This document shows, piece by piece, positions 7,783 to 17,293 of a stretch of DNA of 64,000 nucleotides. Source of the DNA: Cognatundibacterium jejuense (GTDB lineage Bacteria > Pseudomonadota > Gammaproteobacteria > Burkholderiales > Burkholderiaceae_D); the NCBI RefSeq assembly GCF_014284255.1, contig NZ_JACOFV010000012.1, positions 62,001 through 126,000 on the forward strand. The letters are read 5' to 3'. How positions within the stretch are numbered: position 1 is the first letter of the stretch; every line of letters begins with the position of its first letter. The position numbers were made by a program, and so were the translations under genes. The notes beneath the pieces were generated by a model, which saw only the letters and a list, made by a program, of their open reading frames with translations, ran no database searches and was not told the DNA's origin.

Positions 7783-10700
7783 ATGTTTGAACGAATCATT
7801 CGTCTCGCTATTGAACATCGATGGTTGGTCATGCTTGCGGTGTTTGCCATGGCAGCGATCGGGGTTTTTAATTATCAACGTTTGCCGATTGATGCAGTGC
7901 CTGACATCACCAACGTGCAGGTGCAAATTAATACGGCTGCATCCGGCTATTCGCCATTAGAAATCGAGCAAAGGGTAACGTTTCAGATTGAAACCGTGAT
8001 GGCAGGCTTGCCACATCTGGAGCAGACACGTTCTTTGTCGCGTTATGGTTTGTCTCAGGTGACCGTCATTTTTAAAGATGGGACAGACATATATTTTGCA
8101 CGTCAATTGGTCAACCAACGTATTCAGGAGGCCAAAGCAAATTTGCCACCCGACGTGCTGCCAATGATGGGGCCGATTTCGACCGGACTGGGTGAGATTT
8201 TTCTCTCGACCGTAGAAAGTGAGCCCGATGCAAAGAAAGCCGATGGAACACCTTACACATCAACCGACCTGCGCGAAATTCAGGACTGGATAATTAAGCC
8301 ACGATTGAGGCAAGTTGATGGTGTTACTGAAATCAATACAATTGGTGGTTACGCAAAAGAGTATCACATCACACCAGACCCCATTAAATTGAGTTCTTAT
8401 GGGTTGACGTTCAAAGATGTGGTGAATGCCATTGACCGTAACAATAGCAATATAGGCGCAGGGTATATCGAACGACGGGGAGAACAATTCCTGATCAGAG
8501 CCCCAGGTCAGGTGCGCAGTCTGGACGATATGCGTGACACGATAGTCAACAATGTTCAAGGCGTTCCGATTCGCGTTCGTGACATTGCAGAGGTCGCTAT
8601 CGGACGCGAGTTACGCACCGGTGCCGCAACAGAAAATGGCCGCGAAGTTGTGTTAGGTACGGTGTTTATGTTGATCGGTGAAAATAGCCGGGCTGTCTCC
8701 GCAGCAGTGGCGAAACGCATGGTGGAAATTAATCGCTCACTCCCACCAGGTGTTAAAGCGGTGACGGTGTATGACCGCACTGTATTAGTTGATAAAGCCA
8801 TTTATACCGTCAAGAAAAACCTGATCGAAGGTGCGATGCTGGTGGTTGCGATCTTGTTTCTGTTTCTGGGAAATATTCGTGCTGCTTTCATTACGGCGAT
8901 GGTCATTCCTCTTTCCATGCTGTTCACCTTTAGTGGCATGGTCACTTATCAAGTGAGTGCCAATCTGATGAGTCTGGGTGCTTTAGACTTTGGCATCATT
9001 ATCGATGGTGCTGTGGTGATCGTTGAAAATTGTGTGCGACGTCTGGTCCATGCACAGGATAGGTTGCAGCGGGAACTCACTCTGAATGAACGCTTTGATG
9101 AAGTGTTTGCAGCAGCAAAAGAAGCTCGGCGCCCGCTGATGTTTGGGCAGTTGATTATCATGGTCGTGTATTTGCCCATTTTTGCATTGACCGGTGTCGA
9201 AGGGAAAATGTTTCATCCAATGGCGTTTGCGGTGGTGACTGCATTGTTGGGTGCGATGCTGCTCTCAATCACTTTTGTCCCGGCTGCCGTTGCACTTTTT
9301 ATCGGTCAGCGCGTTGCTGAAAAAGAAAATCGGCTGATGTTGATGGCAAAGAACATTTACGCCACACTGCTCAACAAGGTCATGCGGAATCGTTCTTTGG
9401 TACTCGTCAGTGCACTTGGCGTGATGCTCGCTGCGGGCATTCTTGTGACCCGCATGGGGAGTGAGTTTATTCCAAGTCTGAATGAAGGCGACATTGCGAT
9501 GCAAGCCTTGAGGATTCCGGGTACCAGTCTGACCCAGTCATTGGACATGCAGAAAAAACTCGAAGCCGGGTTGAAAGAAAAATTTCCGGAAATTGATCGC
9601 TTGTTTGCACGAACAGGTACGGCAGAAATTGCATCCGACCCAATGCCGCCGAATATTTCTGATGCCTATATTATGCTCAAGCCAGAATCAAATTGGCCTG
9701 AACCTAAGAAAACACGGCCAGAACTCATCGCAGCAATTCAAACAGAAGCCGCGCGGTATGTCGGTAACGCCTATGAATTTTCACAACCGATACAGTTGCG
9801 TTTCAATGAGTTGATCTCGGGTGTGCGTAGCGACGTGGCAGTCAAAATTTATGGCGATAACATGGAGGTGTTGGCACAGACCGGGAAGAAAATCGCCAGC
9901 GTATTACAAAAAATTCCGGGAGCGATCGAAGTCAAGGGAGAGCAAACGGAAGGACTACCGATGTTGACCGTGAATATCGACAGAGCGAAGACGGCACGAT
10001 ATGGTTTGAATGTTGGTGACGTTCAGGATGTGTTGGCAACCGCCACAGGTGGACAAAAAGCTGGCATGATCTTTGAAGGTGATCGCCGCTTTGATATCCA
10101 GGTTCGCTTACCTGAGGTTTTGCGCAGTGATCTTGATGCTTTGAGACAGTTGCCGGTTCCTTTGCCGCCACAAGCTGGGATGCCTGTCAGCTTTATTCCA
10201 CTCAGTGCGCTGGCGACACTTGATATCGCGCCAGGCCCTAATCAGGTCAGTCGTGAAAATGGCAAACGCTATCTGGTTGTTAGTGCCAATGTGCGTGATC
10301 GTGATATTGGTAGCTTCGTATCGGAGGCTCAACAAATAGTCGCAAAAGAGGTCAGCGTCCCCTCGGGTTACTGGACAAGTTGGGGTGGTACTTTTGCACA
10401 ATTAGAGTCGGCGACGCAACGCTTACAAATCGTTGTTCCCATCGCGTTATTCATGGTGTTGACACTGCTCTTTGTGATGTTCAACAACATCAAAGATGGC
10501 TTGCTCGTTTTCACTGGTATTCCTTTTGCCCTGACCGGTGGTATCTTTGCCTTATCACTACGTGGGATACCGATGTCGATCTCGGCTGCCATTGGCTTTA
10601 TTGCCTTATCCGGTGTCGCGGTCCTAAACGGCTTGGTACTGATTTCATATATCCGTTCATTAAGAGAACAGCATATGTCCTTAGACGAAGCCATTTCAAC

Positions 10701-10947
10701 CGGTGCGCTGACGCGGTTACGTCCGGTACTCATGACAGCGCTGGTTGCCTCGCTGGGCTTTGTTCCCATGGCGCTTGCGACTGGCACTGGCGCTGAAGTG
10801 CAACGCCCGCTGGCAACGGTGGTGATAGGAGGGATTTTGTCTTCGACCTTCTTGACGTTGCTCGTGCTGCCTTTGTTGTACCGGTTGGTACATGCTAAAG
10901 ACCATAAGGATGCGACAACTTCTGAGGAGCACATTGCGATGAGCTAG
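7783..10947 (+). CDS. czcA: Heavy-metal efflux RND pump, CzcA type
   Basis: 1054 residues, full length, with the RND layout of TM1, a periplasmic loop, TM2-7, a second loop and TM8-12. The proton-relay motif DFGIIIDGAVVIVEN has D402, D408 and E415, the same numbers as in characterised CzcA. This form marks the divalent-metal branch (Zn/Co/Cd) rather than the CusA Cu/Ag branch. MPPNISDAYIMLKP and the PxDAVPDITNVQVQ entry are also family signatures. The pump is driven by proton motive force. No czcRS regulator genes are found in this window, so control must come from elsewhere. Confidence 0.95.
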   Translation: MFERIIRLAIEHRWLVMLAVFAMAAIGVFNYQRLPIDAVPDITNVQVQINTAASGYSPLEIEQRVTFQIETVMAGLPHLEQTRSLSRYGLSQVTVIFKDGTDIYFARQLVNQRIQEAKANLPPDVLPMMGPISTGLGEIFLSTVESEPDAKKADGTPYTSTDLREIQDWIIKPRLRQVDGVTEINTIGGYAKEYHITPDPIKLSSYGLTFKDVVNAIDRNNSNIGAGYIERRGEQFLIRAPGQVRSLDDMRDTIVNNVQGVPIRVRDIAEVAIGRELRTGAATENGREVVLGTVFMLIGENSRAVSAAVAKRMVEINRSLPPGVKAVTVYDRTVLVDKAIYTVKKNLIEGAMLVVAILFLFLGNIRAAFITAMVIPLSMLFTFSGMVTYQVSANLMSLGALDFGIIIDGAVVIVENCVRRLVHAQDRLQRELTLNERFDEVFAAAKEARRPLMFGQLIIMVVYLPIFALTGVEGKMFHPMAFAVVTALLGAMLLSITFVPAAVALFIGQRVAEKENRLMLMAKNIYATLLNKVMRNRSLVLVSALGVMLAAGILVTRMGSEFIPSLNEGDIAMQALRIPGTSLTQSLDMQKKLEAGLKEKFPEIDRLFARTGTAEIASDPMPPNISDAYIMLKPESNWPEPKKTRPELIAAIQTEAARYVGNAYEFSQPIQLRFNELISGVRSDVAVKIYGDNMEVLAQTGKKIASVLQKIPGAIEVKGEQTEGLPMLTVNIDRAKTARYGLNVGDVQDVLATATGGQKAGMIFEGDRRFDIQVRLPEVLRSDLDALRQLPVPLPPQAGMPVSFIPLSALATLDIAPGPNQVSRENGKRYLVVSANVRDRDIGSFVSEAQQIVAKEVSVPSGYWTSWGGTFAQLESATQRLQIVVPIALFMVLTLLFVMFNNIKDGLLVFTGIPFALTGGIFALSLRGIPMSISAAIGFIALSGVAVLNGLVLISYIRSLREQHMSLDEAISTGALTRLRPVLMTALVASLGFVPMALATGTGAEVQRPLATVVIGGILSSTFLTLLVLPLLYRLVHAKDHKDATTSEEHIAMS

Positions 10948-10969
10948 CATCGAAAAATAAGACTAATTT

Positions 10970-11018
10970 TCGCACGCTGTCCTGACTCTTCGGAGAGTCA
11001 TACCAACGTGCGAGATTT
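10970..11018. terminator. Nested hairpin between convergent czcA and xdhC
   Basis: An outer stem TCGCACG (10970-10976) pairs with CGTGCGA (11007-11013). Inside it TGACTCT-TCGG-AGAGTCA (10983-11000) forms a perfect 7-bp stem with a stable TCGG tetraloop. It is followed on the plus strand by GATTTTA and on the minus strand by AAAATTAG. It probably ends transcripts from both sides. Confidence 0.6.
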
Positions 11019-11028
11019 TACCCGTGAT

Positions 11029-12069
11029 TTAAATACCGCACTGAAAAGTCTCGATATGTTGCACATCTTCGTGTTGTAATTTTCCGGAGGCGACTTCGGT
11101 CGCCAGCGATTCGGGGATGCCGTTTTTAACAGCGACAATTTGCGCCATGATGGAGAGGGCAATTTCGGCAGGGGTCTTGCTGCCGATGTAGATACCTGCC
11201 GGACCGTGCAGGGCTTGCAAGCTATCGTCAGAAATATCGAAGTGGGTGCGTAGTCTTTCGCGTCGTTGTTCGCTGTTGCGGCGTGAGCCAATTGCGCCGA
11301 CGTAAAACGCCTTGGATTGCAACGCATCGATTAATGCCAGATCATCCAGTTTGGGGTCATGCGATAGGGCGATGATGGCGGTGCGAGTATCAGGTTTGAG
11401 TTGCAGTATCAGATCATCCGGCATTTCTGCGCTGACAGTGATACCGCTTAATTGCCAACTGGCGCGGTATTCTTCACGCGGGTCGCAGACGATCACTTCG
11501 AAGCCTAAGCTCAGTGCAAATTGACACAAAAAACGCGACAAATCACTCGCGCCGATAACGATCAGACGCACTTGTGGACCAAAATACGTCATAAGTTGAT
11601 GCTCATCGAGTATCGGGACACCACCACGCGTACTGGCTTGCAATTGCGTGTACCCATTTCGTAAGTCCAGCCTGCGTTCGACATTACGACGTCGCTCACA
11701 GGCGGATAATAATTGATCCAACTGACTAAGTTCAGAAACAGGTTCCAGCACTAACTCTATCGTACCGCCACAAGGCAGACCAAAACGATGTGCCTGATCC
11801 GCAGAGATGCCATAGCGTTGTACGACTGGCAGGCCGTCTTTACATACAGCCTGCACACCTTCTTCTTTAATCCGGCTAATCAGATCATCCTCGATACATC
11901 CGCCAGAGATCGAGCCCACCGTTTCGCCACGATGATTGACGGCAAGCAGTGAGCCCGGCGGACGAGGTGACGATCCCCAGGTACGGGCTACCGTCACTAA
12001 TATCACCGACTGCCCGTGCTGATGCCAGTTCAGGGCAGTACGTAAAACGATGGTATCGAGATCTTCCAT
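11029..12069 (-). CDS. XdhC/CoxI family molybdenum-hydroxylase accessory protein
   Basis: 346 residues. XdhC proteins bind molybdenum cofactor, help insert its terminal sulfido ligand and deliver it to xanthine-dehydrogenase-family enzymes. The N-terminal XdhC_CoxI domain shows VTVARTWGSSPRPPGSLLAV and GSISGGCIEDDL, and later RFGLPCGGTIELVLEP. The C-terminal Rossmann domain starts VRLIVIGASDLSRFLCQFA and ends with VGAIGSRRNSEQRRERL and GPAGIYIGSKTPAEIALSIMA. It is the last gene of the iorA-iorB-xdhC operon, 20 bases after iorB, so it presumably serves that enzyme. Confidence 0.9.
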   Translation of the reverse strand: MEDLDTIVLRTALNWHQHGQSVILVTVARTWGSSPRPPGSLLAVNHRGETVGSISGGCIEDDLISRIKEEGVQAVCKDGLPVVQRYGISADQAHRFGLPCGGTIELVLEPVSELSQLDQLLSACERRRNVERRLDLRNGYTQLQASTRGGVPILDEHQLMTYFGPQVRLIVIGASDLSRFLCQFALSLGFEVIVCDPREEYRASWQLSGITVSAEMPDDLILQLKPDTRTAIIALSHDPKLDDLALIDALQSKAFYVGAIGSRRNSEQRRERLRTHFDISDDSLQALHGPAGIYIGSKTPAEIALSIMAQIVAVKNGIPESLATEVASGKLQHEDVQHIETFQCGI

Positions 12070-12089
12070 TTCTTCCGTTTAGCTGATGT

Positions 12090-14330
12090 TCAACTTAGTT
12101 TAAAAGGCAATTGACGAATTGGTTTACCAGTCAGCTTAGCGATCGCATTGGCGAATGCCGGTGCCAATGGTGGTAAGCCAGGTTCGCCCATACCAGTGGG
12201 GGCGTCGCCGCTGGCAACGGTGTACACCGCAATATCTGGCATATCTGTGATGCGCGGCACCACGTAATCGCTGAAATTGCTTTGCTCAACCACGCCATCC
12301 TTAAACGTAATTGCTGCCCCTGGTAAGCACATCGACAAGCCCATCAAGGCCGCGCCTTGCACCTGTGCTTCTATCGTACGCGGGTTGACGACCAGATTGC
12401 AGTGCACGGCTGCCGTTGCCTTATGCAGGACAGGATGTCCATTCTTGACGGATGCCTCAACCACATACGCAACGACAGTATTGAAGGACTCGTGAACTGC
12501 CACGCCCCAGGCTTGGCCCTTAGGTAATTTCTTTTTACCATAGCCACTTTTTTCTACCGCTAATTCGAGTGCGGCGCGGTGACGCAGGTGTTTGTCGCCG
12601 TAGGATTCGAGGCGGTAGGCCACCGGATCTTTTTTGTTGGCGTGAGCAACTTCATCGACCAGGGTTTCCATCACAAAAGCCGTGTGCGTGGAACCAACGC
12701 TGCGCCACCAAAGTACAGGCACATTCAGTTTAGGATGATGGACAGTTAACCGCATAGGAATATCATACGGTTCACGCATACCTTCGACGCCGGTGCTATC
12801 AATGCCATTCTTGATCATGAAGCCTTCAAATGGCGTACCCGCGGTGATGGATTGACCAACGATGACGTGATCCCAGGCTAAGACCTTGCCGTGCGCGTCG
12901 AGACCGATACGAGCCTTGTGCAGTTGTGCCGGACGGTAGTAACCGCCGCGAATATCATCTTCGCGACTCCACATGGTGCGCACTGGCACATCCAAACCTG
13001 CAGATTTGGCTGCCTTCGCAATGGAGCAGGCTTCAAAAACATAGTCGCTGGTGGCAATCGCGCGACGACCAAAACCGCCACCTGCCATTTGCACATGGAC
13101 TTTGACTTGTTCAGGCTTTAAACCCAATACACGCGCCGCCATCATGCCATCGAGCCCAGGCATCTGACTGCCGACCCATATCTCAGCCAGATCGCTATTG
13201 AAACGCACGGTACAATTCAATGGTTCCATTGGTGCATGAGCGAGGTAAGGGAAGGTAAATTCGGCGTCTATCTTTTTGGCGGCAGAATTCATCGGTGCCA
13301 TATCGGCTTCAAAGTAACGGTTGCCCGGCTGTTTTGCGAGCTCGCGATACTGTATCAGCTGTTTTGCGCTGTCGACTTTTTCAACGCCATTGGTATCCCA
13401 TGTTATTTTAAGAGCATCCCGCCCTTGTTTCGCAGGCCAGTAGCCATCGGCAATGATGGCTACGCCTTCTGCACCACGATCTAGCGGCACACGCAGTACT
13501 GCTTTGACGCCTTGAATTGCTTTTGCCGCTGCATCATCCAGCGTCGCGATTTTGGCGCCGAATACAGGAGGACGCAAAACCACCGCCGTCAATTGGCCAG
13601 GCAAATGCATATCGATGCCATAGCTTTGTTGACCACTGCTTTTTGCCACCGCATCTAAGCGCGTCGTTGCGTGACCGATAATGCGGAAATCCTTAGGATT
13701 TTTCAGTACTACGGTTTCTGGTACAGCTTGCCTCATCGCTGCTTCTGCCAGTTCACCATAGCCGAGTTTGCGACCATCTGGTGCAATGACTTCACCGTTC
13801 GCAGTACGTAATTGTGCTACATCCACGTTCCAGCGCGTTGCTGCTGCTGAGATGAGCATGGCACGCGCACGTGCACCGAGTTCACGGTATTGCGTAAAAC
13901 TGTTTTTGATCGAACTGGATCCACCAGTCAGATGCATGCCCATGCTCGGGTCTACATAGGCGCCGTCATTCGTGCCGTGACGGCTCTTTACTTTAGACCA
14001 GTCGGCGTCCAGTTCCTCCGCCAATATCATTGGCAGAGCAGTTTGCACGCCCTGACCAAAATCGAGGCGATTAATGGTGATCGTTACTTCACCATTGGCA
14101 GCGATTTCTACAAACGCAGAAGGCAGTTGCGTTGGGCCTAGTGGTTTAGTCGCCTCAGTCGCATTTTTTGCTAGCACTAAGCCAGGAAAAGCACCGAGGG
14201 CAAAACCGCTAATACCGGCAAGTTTCAAAAAGCTACGACGTGATGGTGCACTTGGCACATTGTTGTTATCGCGATCGAGAATGTGTTGTAGTGCGCGTGG
14301 GAGTTCGCTGTAATTGATATTTGGTAGCAT
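12090..14330 (-). CDS. iorB: Molybdopterin-binding subunit of a xanthine dehydrogenase-family oxidase (IorB-like)
   Basis: 746 residues from ATG 14330, chosen because it follows the iorA stop by 10 bases and has TGAGGA upstream; an in-frame extension to 14432 would overlap iorA. It carries a twin-arginine signal SRRSFLKLAGISGFALG, so the mature enzyme should be exported folded with its cofactor. The Mo-pyranopterin segment GGGFGRRAIATSDYV and the catalytic glutamate in MGEPGLPPLAP (near residue 716) are present. The family includes isoquinoline 1-oxidoreductase and membrane aldehyde dehydrogenases; the substrate here is unknown. Electrons would pass to IorA and then an external acceptor. Confidence 0.88.
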   Translation of the reverse strand: MLPNINYSELPRALQHILDRDNNNVPSAPSRRSFLKLAGISGFALGAFPGLVLAKNATEATKPLGPTQLPSAFVEIAANGEVTITINRLDFGQGVQTALPMILAEELDADWSKVKSRHGTNDGAYVDPSMGMHLTGGSSSIKNSFTQYRELGARARAMLISAAATRWNVDVAQLRTANGEVIAPDGRKLGYGELAEAAMRQAVPETVVLKNPKDFRIIGHATTRLDAVAKSSGQQSYGIDMHLPGQLTAVVLRPPVFGAKIATLDDAAAKAIQGVKAVLRVPLDRGAEGVAIIADGYWPAKQGRDALKITWDTNGVEKVDSAKQLIQYRELAKQPGNRYFEADMAPMNSAAKKIDAEFTFPYLAHAPMEPLNCTVRFNSDLAEIWVGSQMPGLDGMMAARVLGLKPEQVKVHVQMAGGGFGRRAIATSDYVFEACSIAKAAKSAGLDVPVRTMWSREDDIRGGYYRPAQLHKARIGLDAHGKVLAWDHVIVGQSITAGTPFEGFMIKNGIDSTGVEGMREPYDIPMRLTVHHPKLNVPVLWWRSVGSTHTAFVMETLVDEVAHANKKDPVAYRLESYGDKHLRHRAALELAVEKSGYGKKKLPKGQAWGVAVHESFNTVVAYVVEASVKNGHPVLHKATAAVHCNLVVNPRTIEAQVQGAALMGLSMCLPGAAITFKDGVVEQSNFSDYVVPRITDMPDIAVYTVASGDAPTGMGEPGLPPLAPAFANAIAKLTGKPIRQLPFKLS

Positions 14331-14340
14331 GGTTTTGTCC

Positions 14341-14814
14341 TCAGATGATGGCTTTAGCAGCGTCTGCAACCGCCGCACGAATGCGTGCGTAGGTTCCACA
14401 GCGGCAGATATTGCCCGCCATTGCTGAATCAATTTCAGCGATACTAGGCTGTTTGCCGTGTGGCAGCGATTTTAAGAATGCAGTGGCACTCATAATCTGC
14501 CCGCTCTGACAATAACCACATTGAGCCACATCGTGTTTCACCCACGCTGCATGTACCGCATTGCCAACTTTGTCTTCGCCACCAGTCGTTGCTTCTATCG
14601 TGGTTATTTTTTTACCTTGCGCTGCAGAAACAGGCGTCACACAAGAACGGATGGCTTGACCATCCAGATGTACGGTACAGGCGCCACATAATGCAGCACC
14701 GCAACCAAACTTGGTGCCAGTCAACCCAAGCGAGTCGCGTAGCGTCCATAGAATTGGTGTATCAGGTGAGACATCAACGTCGGTATTTTTGCCATTGATA
14801 TTGGTACTGATCAT
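14341..14814 (-). CDS. iorA: 2Fe-2S subunit of molybdenum hydroxylase (IorA-like)
   Basis: 157 residues. The plant-type ferredoxin domain carries [20 protein letters not shown] and a following C (RSC) for the first [2Fe-2S] cluster. The all-helical second domain carries CGYCQSGQI and [12 protein letters not shown] for the second cluster. It transfers electrons from the molybdenum centre of IorB. No signal peptide is present, so it is presumably co-exported with the Tat-bearing IorB. The first gene of the operon, with CCTGGAGG just upstream of the ATG. Confidence 0.93.
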   Translation of the reverse strand: MISTNINGKNTDVDVSPDTPILWTLRDSLGLTGTKFGCGAALCGACTVHLDGQAIRSCVTPVSAAQGKKITTIEATTGGEDKVGNAVHAAWVKHDVAQCGYCQSGQIMSATAFLKSLPHGKQPSIAEIDSAMAGNICRCGTYARIRAAVADAAKAII

Positions 14815-14971
14815 GAAAACCTCCAGGTGGGAACGGGAAAGAATAAATCCAAGCTGTGAGATGATAGTACTAATTTCGAAAATGTGTGCTGGATACTTTT
14901 AATAAAGAAATCATCCCCTACAACGCTGAAAAATACTTCTTGGAAGTAACATTATTTAGTGAAGATAAGTC

Positions 14972-15700
14972 CTAATTGATAGAAATTGCCTGTATCCATT
15001 GATGATTGACCCAACCCATGTGCCCGTCGACATGTACCGCTATCCAGCTACCGCGTACTGTTTGAGGTAGTCCAGCCACGAGCTGGCCTAATTGTAATTT
15101 TTTTAGAAGTTGGGCGTTGATTTCTGGTGCTGAACGCATCGCGAGGTCGTTCAACATTACACGATATAGTGAGCAACTTGACATTGCGTCAGCTGCTTCA
15201 GTTGTCGCTTGCGAAGAAATACTTCTACTTTTTTTTAGTGTGTTAAGTGGTTTTTCAGGCGGTTTGAATTTTTGTTTGGCTTCGTCGGCTTTTTCGTTTG
15301 TTTTAAAGGCTGCGATTGTGTTGAATCGTGTCTGTGGCGTATAGGTGACGACACCCTCAGCTAATACCCAGCCTTTGATGCTATCTGAAACGACATTCGT
15401 CCACGAGATGTTGTCTGTGAATTGTGGTTCCTCTGCCCCTTCTTTTACGACTGTGTTGTAAGGAAGTTCCAGTAATGCATATCCGTGATGATCTGGTGTA
15501 TCGCGCATCACCAGGTTGTCAAAAATTACTTTTAGCGTAGAGCTATTTTCAGTTGATTGTTGCCAGGTTTTTGTTGTTAATGGTGAACGCAGGTGTTCCG
15601 TCTTGCATGGATATATCTCTATCTCCGTAGTTGCAATAACGTCTCTTTTCTTATTAGATGAATTAAAAGTCACGATGTCCTCTGGCTGCATGTCCGACAT
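14972..15700 (-). CDS. Protein with two bacterial SH3 domains
   Basis: 242 residues from ATG 15700 (MSDMQPEDIVTFN). The frame stays open upstream to a GTG inside a palindrome at 15760, but no ribosome site supports that start, and another ATG lies at 15691. Two SH3b-like modules are visible, one around LKVIFDNLVMRDTPDHHGYA ending in KGWVLAEGVVTY, the other around YRVMLNDLAMRSAPE ending in GHMGWVNHQWIQAI. Each contains the N-(L/V)-x-x-R-x-x-P pattern and the closing G-W-V. SH3b domains usually bind peptidoglycan or peptides. No clear signal peptide was found. Function unknown; it follows a small hypothetical gene on the same strand. Confidence 0.75.
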   Translation of the reverse strand: MSDMQPEDIVTFNSSNKKRDVIATTEIEIYPCKTEHLRSPLTTKTWQQSTENSSTLKVIFDNLVMRDTPDHHGYALLELPYNTVVKEGAEEPQFTDNISWTNVVSDSIKGWVLAEGVVTYTPQTRFNTIAAFKTNEKADEAKQKFKPPEKPLNTLKKSRSISSQATTEAADAMSSCSLYRVMLNDLAMRSAPEINAQLLKKLQLGQLVAGLPQTVRGSWIAVHVDGHMGWVNHQWIQAISIN

Positions 15701-15750
15701 GGAAAAGCCACTAGTCGCTTTAGCAAAAAAAAGCTGTTTTATTATTAAAA

Positions 15751-15782
15751 TTCGTTGCACTGCAACGAAGGCCTAGGCCTTC
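15751..15782. repeat. Two overlapping palindromes
   Basis: TTCGTTGCA-C-TGCAACGAA (15751-15769) is a 9-bp inverted repeat with a one-base centre. It overlaps GAAGGCCTAGGCCTTC (15767-15782), a perfect 16-base palindrome. They lie 50 bases upstream of the SH3b gene start and downstream of the small hypothetical gene. They could be a dimeric-protein operator, an RNA hairpin or a remnant of a repeat family. Confidence 0.7.
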
Positions 15783-15844
15783 TTGTGTGAACTTGCTTAC
15801 GCTATATTTGAACCGCAGAAATGAAACAGCGATGCAATTCCTTG

Positions 15845-16222
15845 CTAAGTAACAAGGTCAGGAACATGGAGGAGAAATGGCAGGAATAAGAAACCCAAGA
15901 CGATAAAATTTTTATCTGTGTGACCTTTGCTTTTGATCGCATTTGGACGAGTTGTGCAGGCCAGCTCTGTAGAATCTCTGAAATTAAGGGCGTTATCCTG
16001 TATCTGTGATCGACATTGATAATTGCCCTGAGTATAGGTTTCCCCATCCCGACTATGTTGCATTTGTGTGGCTATTTCAATCAAACGTTCGCTGTTGGTC
16101 CGTGAATACACCGAATCCAGTGACCAAATTGCGATGGATGCTGCGCATATGGCTAGTGCCTTTTCATTTTTAAGAAGGCACAGCAAAAAGTTTTTTAAGA
16201 ACAGAAATGCCTTCAAATTCAT
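15845..16222 (-). CDS. Small hypothetical protein (125 aa), possibly membrane-associated
   Basis: The reading frame starts with ATG 16222 preceded by AATGGAGACAAACAT, a good ribosome site. The N-terminus is hydrophobic with lysines (FLFLKNFLLCLLKNEKALAICAASIAIW) and could insert in the membrane. The middle is polar and the C-terminus ends in another hydrophobic run (NFIVLGFLFLPFLLHVPDLV). No family is recognised. It lies 145 bases upstream of the SH3b gene on the same strand and may be co-transcribed. Support is the ribosome site and the two hydrophobic ends only. Confidence 0.45.
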   Translation of the reverse strand: MNLKAFLFLKNFLLCLLKNEKALAICAASIAIWSLDSVYSRTNSERLIEIATQMQHSRDGETYTQGNYQCRSQIQDNALNFRDSTELACTTRPNAIKSKGHTDKNFIVLGFLFLPFLLHVPDLVT

Positions 16223-17293
16223 ATGTTTGTCTCCATTCGTGAACTCATCAACGCAGCGACTTGCTATATTTTTTGTTTAGCCGCAAACGTTTGCTATTTC
16301 GAATGAGTCTGCTTTTCTTTTTTGATTGGTCCATGACCAGCTCAATATTGCAATTATTGTTGGCAGTGTTGCTTGTTAATAAAATGACTCGATAAATTCT
16401 ACTGATCGATAAGTTTCTGGGAACACTTTAATGTAAGCAAATGTAATTTACAGATTGGACTTGTTGATGTGATCCGAAATGAATCTTTTTTCTATAGAAA
16501 AAAATCTGAGCGTATTTTTTGAAAATTTGTTTTTACTTTTTTCTTCAATTAATAGCGTCATCCGTTTTTGCAGAAAAATTTACGAAATTACTGCGGATTT
16601 ACATACGCAGAAATTATCAATTTCTCTTCAAATAGTTAGTTTATTTTTTTGATGTAGTAAAACTAAGTGGTATTAATTGATTTGCGACAAATGTTTTTTA
16701 TTTGGTGCTCAATATTATTGATAAATCGAACTATTTTTTTAAATTAATACATCAGTATAGATATGTGGTATTTCATGAAATTGAAAACATTGTTTCATTT
16801 TATGTAAACAAAAATTCCTAATAAATTCCTAGTGGAAATCATTTTTTAAATTGAATTCAGTGATTTTGAAATGAATTGTTACAAAGTGAGGCAACTTTAT
16901 TAATGTGTTGTTTTCATTCACATCGATAGTAGAGGTAAATTTCACAAAAGATAATGTAATGAATGATTTGAGAACATATTAGTTGGGTAAGCTTTTATTT
17001 TAATTTTATTGAAATATTAATATGTATATTTTGTTACATAATGACATTTAATATTGAATTATGTGATGTAAGAAAAATGCGTGAAATTCAATACGCATTA
17101 AAGCTTGTTTTGCTCGCTTCTGGGCGCTCCTTACCCTCTGCTTCTCGCAGATTTTTGTTTGATTTATGTCTGAAAGAAATTGCACTCTTAAACGACAAAA
17201 TTGCGAACTCCTTCGCTCTTCTTTGGTCATAATGCTGGCTAAGAGCTGTTTAGCGTGGCATTTCTAATTCAAAATAAAATTTCAGGGGGATGA
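16223..17293. other. About 1 kb AT-rich intergenic region
   Basis: This region lies between divergent genes and is strikingly AT-rich from about 16300 to 17060, with many T and A runs. It must hold the promoters for the minus-strand gene at 16222 and the protease gene at 17294. A 63-codon frame at 17041-17232 has no ribosome site and unconvincing composition. No RNA gene, inverted-repeat pair or insertion-sequence end was recognised. It may be a binding region for H-NS/MvaT-like proteins or decayed foreign DNA. Confidence 0.5.

Noticed and set aside
10368..10934. 188-codon minus-strand frame inside czcA
   Set aside because: It lies wholly inside the conserved czcA gene and its serine/threonine-rich composition is that of an antisense shadow.
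17041..17232. 63-codon frame before the DPP IV gene
   Set aside because: No ribosome site, no conserved-looking features, and it sits in the AT-rich promoter region.
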